From contig DAPV01000023.1 in the NCBI GenBank assembly GCA_002502625.1, positions 1 through 16,449 on the forward strand: a stretch of DNA of 16,449 nucleotides, read 5' to 3'. Position numbers and translations under genes: made by a program. The DNA comes from Euryarchaeota archaeon UBA125 (lineage in GTDB: Archaea; Thermoplasmatota; Poseidoniia; Poseidoniales; Thalassarchaeaceae). Within the stretch, counting starts at the first letter, position 1, and every line of letters starts with the position of its first letter. The notes under the pieces are model-generated. The model ran no database searches. It saw only the letters and a program-made list of their open reading frames with translations, and was not told the origin of the DNA. Shown here in pieces: positions 15,031-16,449 of the stretch.

Positions 15031-15037
15031 AATATAA
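15031..15037 (-). promoter_or_regulatory. TATA-like promoter of the ABC operon (leaderless)
   Basis: Reverse-strand TTATATT is centred about 28 bases before the ATG at 15006. Archaeal TATA boxes lie about 26-28 bases from the transcription start, so the transcript would begin at or within a few bases of the start codon. The absence of a Shine-Dalgarno site before this ATG agrees. The upstream bases are not a strong BRE. Confidence 0.5.
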
Positions 15038-15061
15038 CCGTATGTTAAAGAGTGTAAATAG

Positions 15062-15067
15062 AAAAAA
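15062..15067 (-). terminator. T-tract terminator of the glycosyltransferase gene
   Basis: Seven bases after the TAA of the glycosyltransferase gene the reverse strand has six consecutive T, followed by CTATTTAC, and no hairpin. This fits a T-tract archaeal terminator and lies upstream of the putative promoter of the ABC operon in the same 67-base gap. Confidence 0.35.
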
Positions 15068-15073
15068 CATGTT

Positions 15074-16219
15074 TTACTTCTTCAATTCTAATGCTTTTGA
15101 ATATGCCTGAGAGTGAAGATTTGAGACTTGTTTAGCAGAATAAATAGATGCTGCAACAATCATGTCTTCTCTAGGAGATCTGTAATTGGAACCTTGAGAA
15201 ATTCTTTCAGTATTGATTTTCATGATTGCATTTTTCCATGATGAAATATCAAATGGTGGAAGAATACATGAGTCAGGCGGATGTTCATTTTGAGCACCTA
15301 AATCATTCACAAGAACCGGACAACCAGAAGCCATCGCTTCAACAACGGGAAGACCAAACCCTTCTGCAGCAGATGGAAAAAGAAGTGCGTCGACATGTTG
15401 TTCTAGAGCTATCAATTTCTCTTCATCTACCTTGCCATGCCATTTCAAGCGAATTCTCAATTTTTCTGCTTTTTCTTTCAATCGTGATTCTGCCTGAGGA
15501 TTGGATTCTGCTCCAACCTTATGGACAACGATATTTTGACGGACTTCTGGATCTAATTCACTAATTACATCCAAAACGAATGCAATCGCTTTCCTACGAT
15601 CTTCGCTTCCAACAACCAACAGATGTGTTGAATCAGAATCCAAATCAGGTCTTTCTCTCAAATTATGTCTTGGATCTCTAGCTTCTACATCAACACTATT
15701 CGGGACAATTTGTATAGGGATTTTAGGCATTAATTGAGCAAGATGTTTCGCAGTTTCTTTACTAATACAAATCGCTAAATCTGCTCGACTTAATCCTCTT
15801 TTCAGACGACTGATGTCCATTAAACGTACTATTCCTGGATTTTTATTTCCTATTTCGATTGGTCCCCAACCTGTTTGCATTACTTTTGGATCGAGCAAAA
15901 AGAGATCGTGGACTGTTATTACAACAGGACATGAAATGTTCTTTGGAACCAAATGTGCCTGTTCCTGATCGGTAATATGAATTAAGTCTGGATTTGTATT
16001 TAGGGTAGTATTTTTTACATTTCTAGGGTGTGTAAACCAGCGTCTTCTAAGACGTTTCAATGCACCAACATCATCCATTGTGTGATTCACTTCTTGTAGT
16101 ATTTCCCAACCAGAAACTAAGCCAGATTCTAATCTCTGTACTGTAGCATTATGCGCTCGTCCGAAACCAGAAGTGATCGGTAATTCGCCCCCTCTGACCA
16201 GAAGCACCCGGTTGCCCAT
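15074..16219 (-). CDS. GT-B fold glycosyltransferase (GT4-like)
   Basis: This is a 381-residue soluble glycosyltransferase that would transfer a sugar from a nucleotide-sugar donor to a glycan acceptor on the cytoplasmic side. The N-terminal Rossmann domain starts V-L-L-V-R-G-G with S-G-F-G-R-A-H-N (residues 17-24). The C-terminal domain opens with V-V-G-S-E-D-R-R-K (202-210), whose basic residues normally bind the donor phosphates. It contains the GT4 E-x7-E signature E286-G-F-G-L-P-V-V-E294, followed by A-M-A-S-G-C-P-V. Length fits the family. The ATG at 16219 is chosen because GGTGGAG lies five bases upstream and the first beta strand starts right after it. A GTG at 16267 would add 16 residues with no family resemblance. 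Donor and acceptor cannot be assigned. A second glycosyltransferase starts divergently 78 bases away, which suggests a surface-glycan or N-glycan locus to the right. Confidence 0.92.
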   Translation of the reverse strand: MGNRVLLVRGGELPITSGFGRAHNATVQRLESGLVSGWEILQEVNHTMDDVGALKRLRRRWFTHPRNVKNTTLNTNPDLIHITDQEQAHLVPKNISCPVVITVHDLFLLDPKVMQTGWGPIEIGNKNPGIVRLMDISRLKRGLSRADLAICISKETAKHLAQLMPKIPIQIVPNSVDVEARDPRHNLRERPDLDSDSTHLLVVGSEDRRKAIAFVLDVISELDPEVRQNIVVHKVGAESNPQAESRLKEKAEKLRIRLKWHGKVDEEKLIALEQHVDALLFPSAAEGFGLPVVEAMASGCPVLVNDLGAQNEHPPDSCILPPFDISSWKNAIMKINTERISQGSNYRSPREDMIVAASIYSAKQVSNLHSQAYSKALELKK

Positions 16220-16224
16220 ACCCG

Positions 16225-16231
16225 CTCCACC
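16225..16231 (-). promoter_or_regulatory. Shine-Dalgarno site fixing the glycosyltransferase start
   Basis: Reverse-strand GGTGGAG lies five bases before the ATG at 16219 and favours it over the GTG at 16267. This leaves a 78-base divergent gap to the plus-strand gene. No convincing TATA box is visible in that gap on either strand. Confidence 0.55.
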
Positions 16232-16297
16232 TTGAATCCGCACTACAAGCCTGACGCTTTGCGCCACCTTGATTCGCGATGATTGAGAAGAAACACC

Positions 16298-16449
16298 ATG
16301 GAGCCAGCCAGCCAGCGCCCCTCACTCCTGATAATCAAGGGGTCTTTCTCTCAATATGGGGGGGCTGAAAGGGATATTGTCCGTCAATTAGAGGCATGGA
16401 AAAAATTCTTCGATTTACGAATTGCTACACTAAATTCACATTTTGAACT
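16298..16449 (+). CDS. Glycosyltransferase-like protein, N-terminal fragment (3' end outside window)
   Basis: An open frame runs from the ATG at 16298 to the window end (50 codons), with an in-frame TGA 18 bases upstream of the ATG and a TTG at 16283 as the only earlier start. The product has a hydrophobic first strand L-L-I-I-K-G, then Y-G-G-A-E-R-D (residues 20-26) and a helix, then a second strand L-R-I-A-T-L. The G-G-A-E-R turn after the first beta strand is typical of GT4-type glycosyltransferases, where it lies by the acceptor and donor cleft. It is too short for motif checks in the donor domain. Its position next to the divergent glycosyltransferase supports the call. The upstream GAGAAG is a weak ribosome binding site. 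Confidence 0.75.
   Translation, partial: MEPASQRPSLLIIKGSFSQYGGAERDIVRQLEAWKKFFDLRIATLNSHFE

Noticed and set aside
16220..16267. N-terminal extension of the glycosyltransferase from the GTG at 16267
   Set aside because: The added 16 residues do not resemble the family start, no ribosome binding site precedes the GTG, and a good site lies just before the ATG at 16219.

Overview
The window is a gene-dense, AT-leaning stretch of what looks like an archaeal genome, most plausibly a marine planktonic Euryarchaeote of the Marine Group II (Poseidoniales) type. The basis is indirect: very large acidic exported proteins with Asp/Glu tracts and degenerate LDL-receptor-A-like repeats, a zinc ribbon fused to an ABC ATPase, a TATA-like element placed for leaderless transcription beside genes with good Shine-Dalgarno sites, and U-rich tracts instead of hairpin terminators. 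No rRNA or other phylogenetic marker is present, so the assignment is inference. There are nine genes, two of them cut by the window edges. No tRNA, CRISPR array, insertion sequence or phage gene was seen.

Left part (1-5183, minus strand): a giant exported protein (at least 1362 residues, running off the left edge) has a signal peptide, Ig-like segments, a calcium-loop-like motif, acidic tracts and three two-cysteine LDLa-like repeats. Upstream of it on the same strand is an unrecognised 342-residue exported protein rich in cysteine pairs. Divergent from these is a MscS-family mechanosensitive channel (5303-6655, plus) with a coiled-coil C-terminus. Its stop codon lies two bases from the stop of the convergent RND gene.

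Central part (6658-15006, minus strand) is an envelope-transport cluster. In transcription order it holds a LolD/MacB-type ATPase, a 1215-residue permease with two FtsX-type modules, a second and different ATPase with a C-terminal zinc ribbon, and, after a 62-base gap with a T-tract, an MMPL/RND transporter. The first three genes are coupled by a 4-base overlap and a 2-base gap. The permease carries a pentapeptide-repeat beta-helix in its second ectodomain. One pseudo-dimeric permease served by two unlike ATPases, plus a proton-driven RND pump carrying both Asp-Tyr pairs, suggests export or extraction of a lipid, lipoprotein or other hydrophobic envelope component. The substrate cannot be read from the sequence.

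Right part (15074-16449): a GT-B (GT4-like) glycosyltransferase on the minus strand, and, divergent from it, the first 50 codons of a second glycosyltransferase-like protein on the plus strand that is cut by the window end. They may mark the edge of a surface-glycan locus. The transporters' predicted ectodomains are rich in N-x-S/T sequons, which fits a glycosylated cell surface. All intergenic gaps are short (2 to 119 bases), and no stretch over 300 bases lacks a gene.
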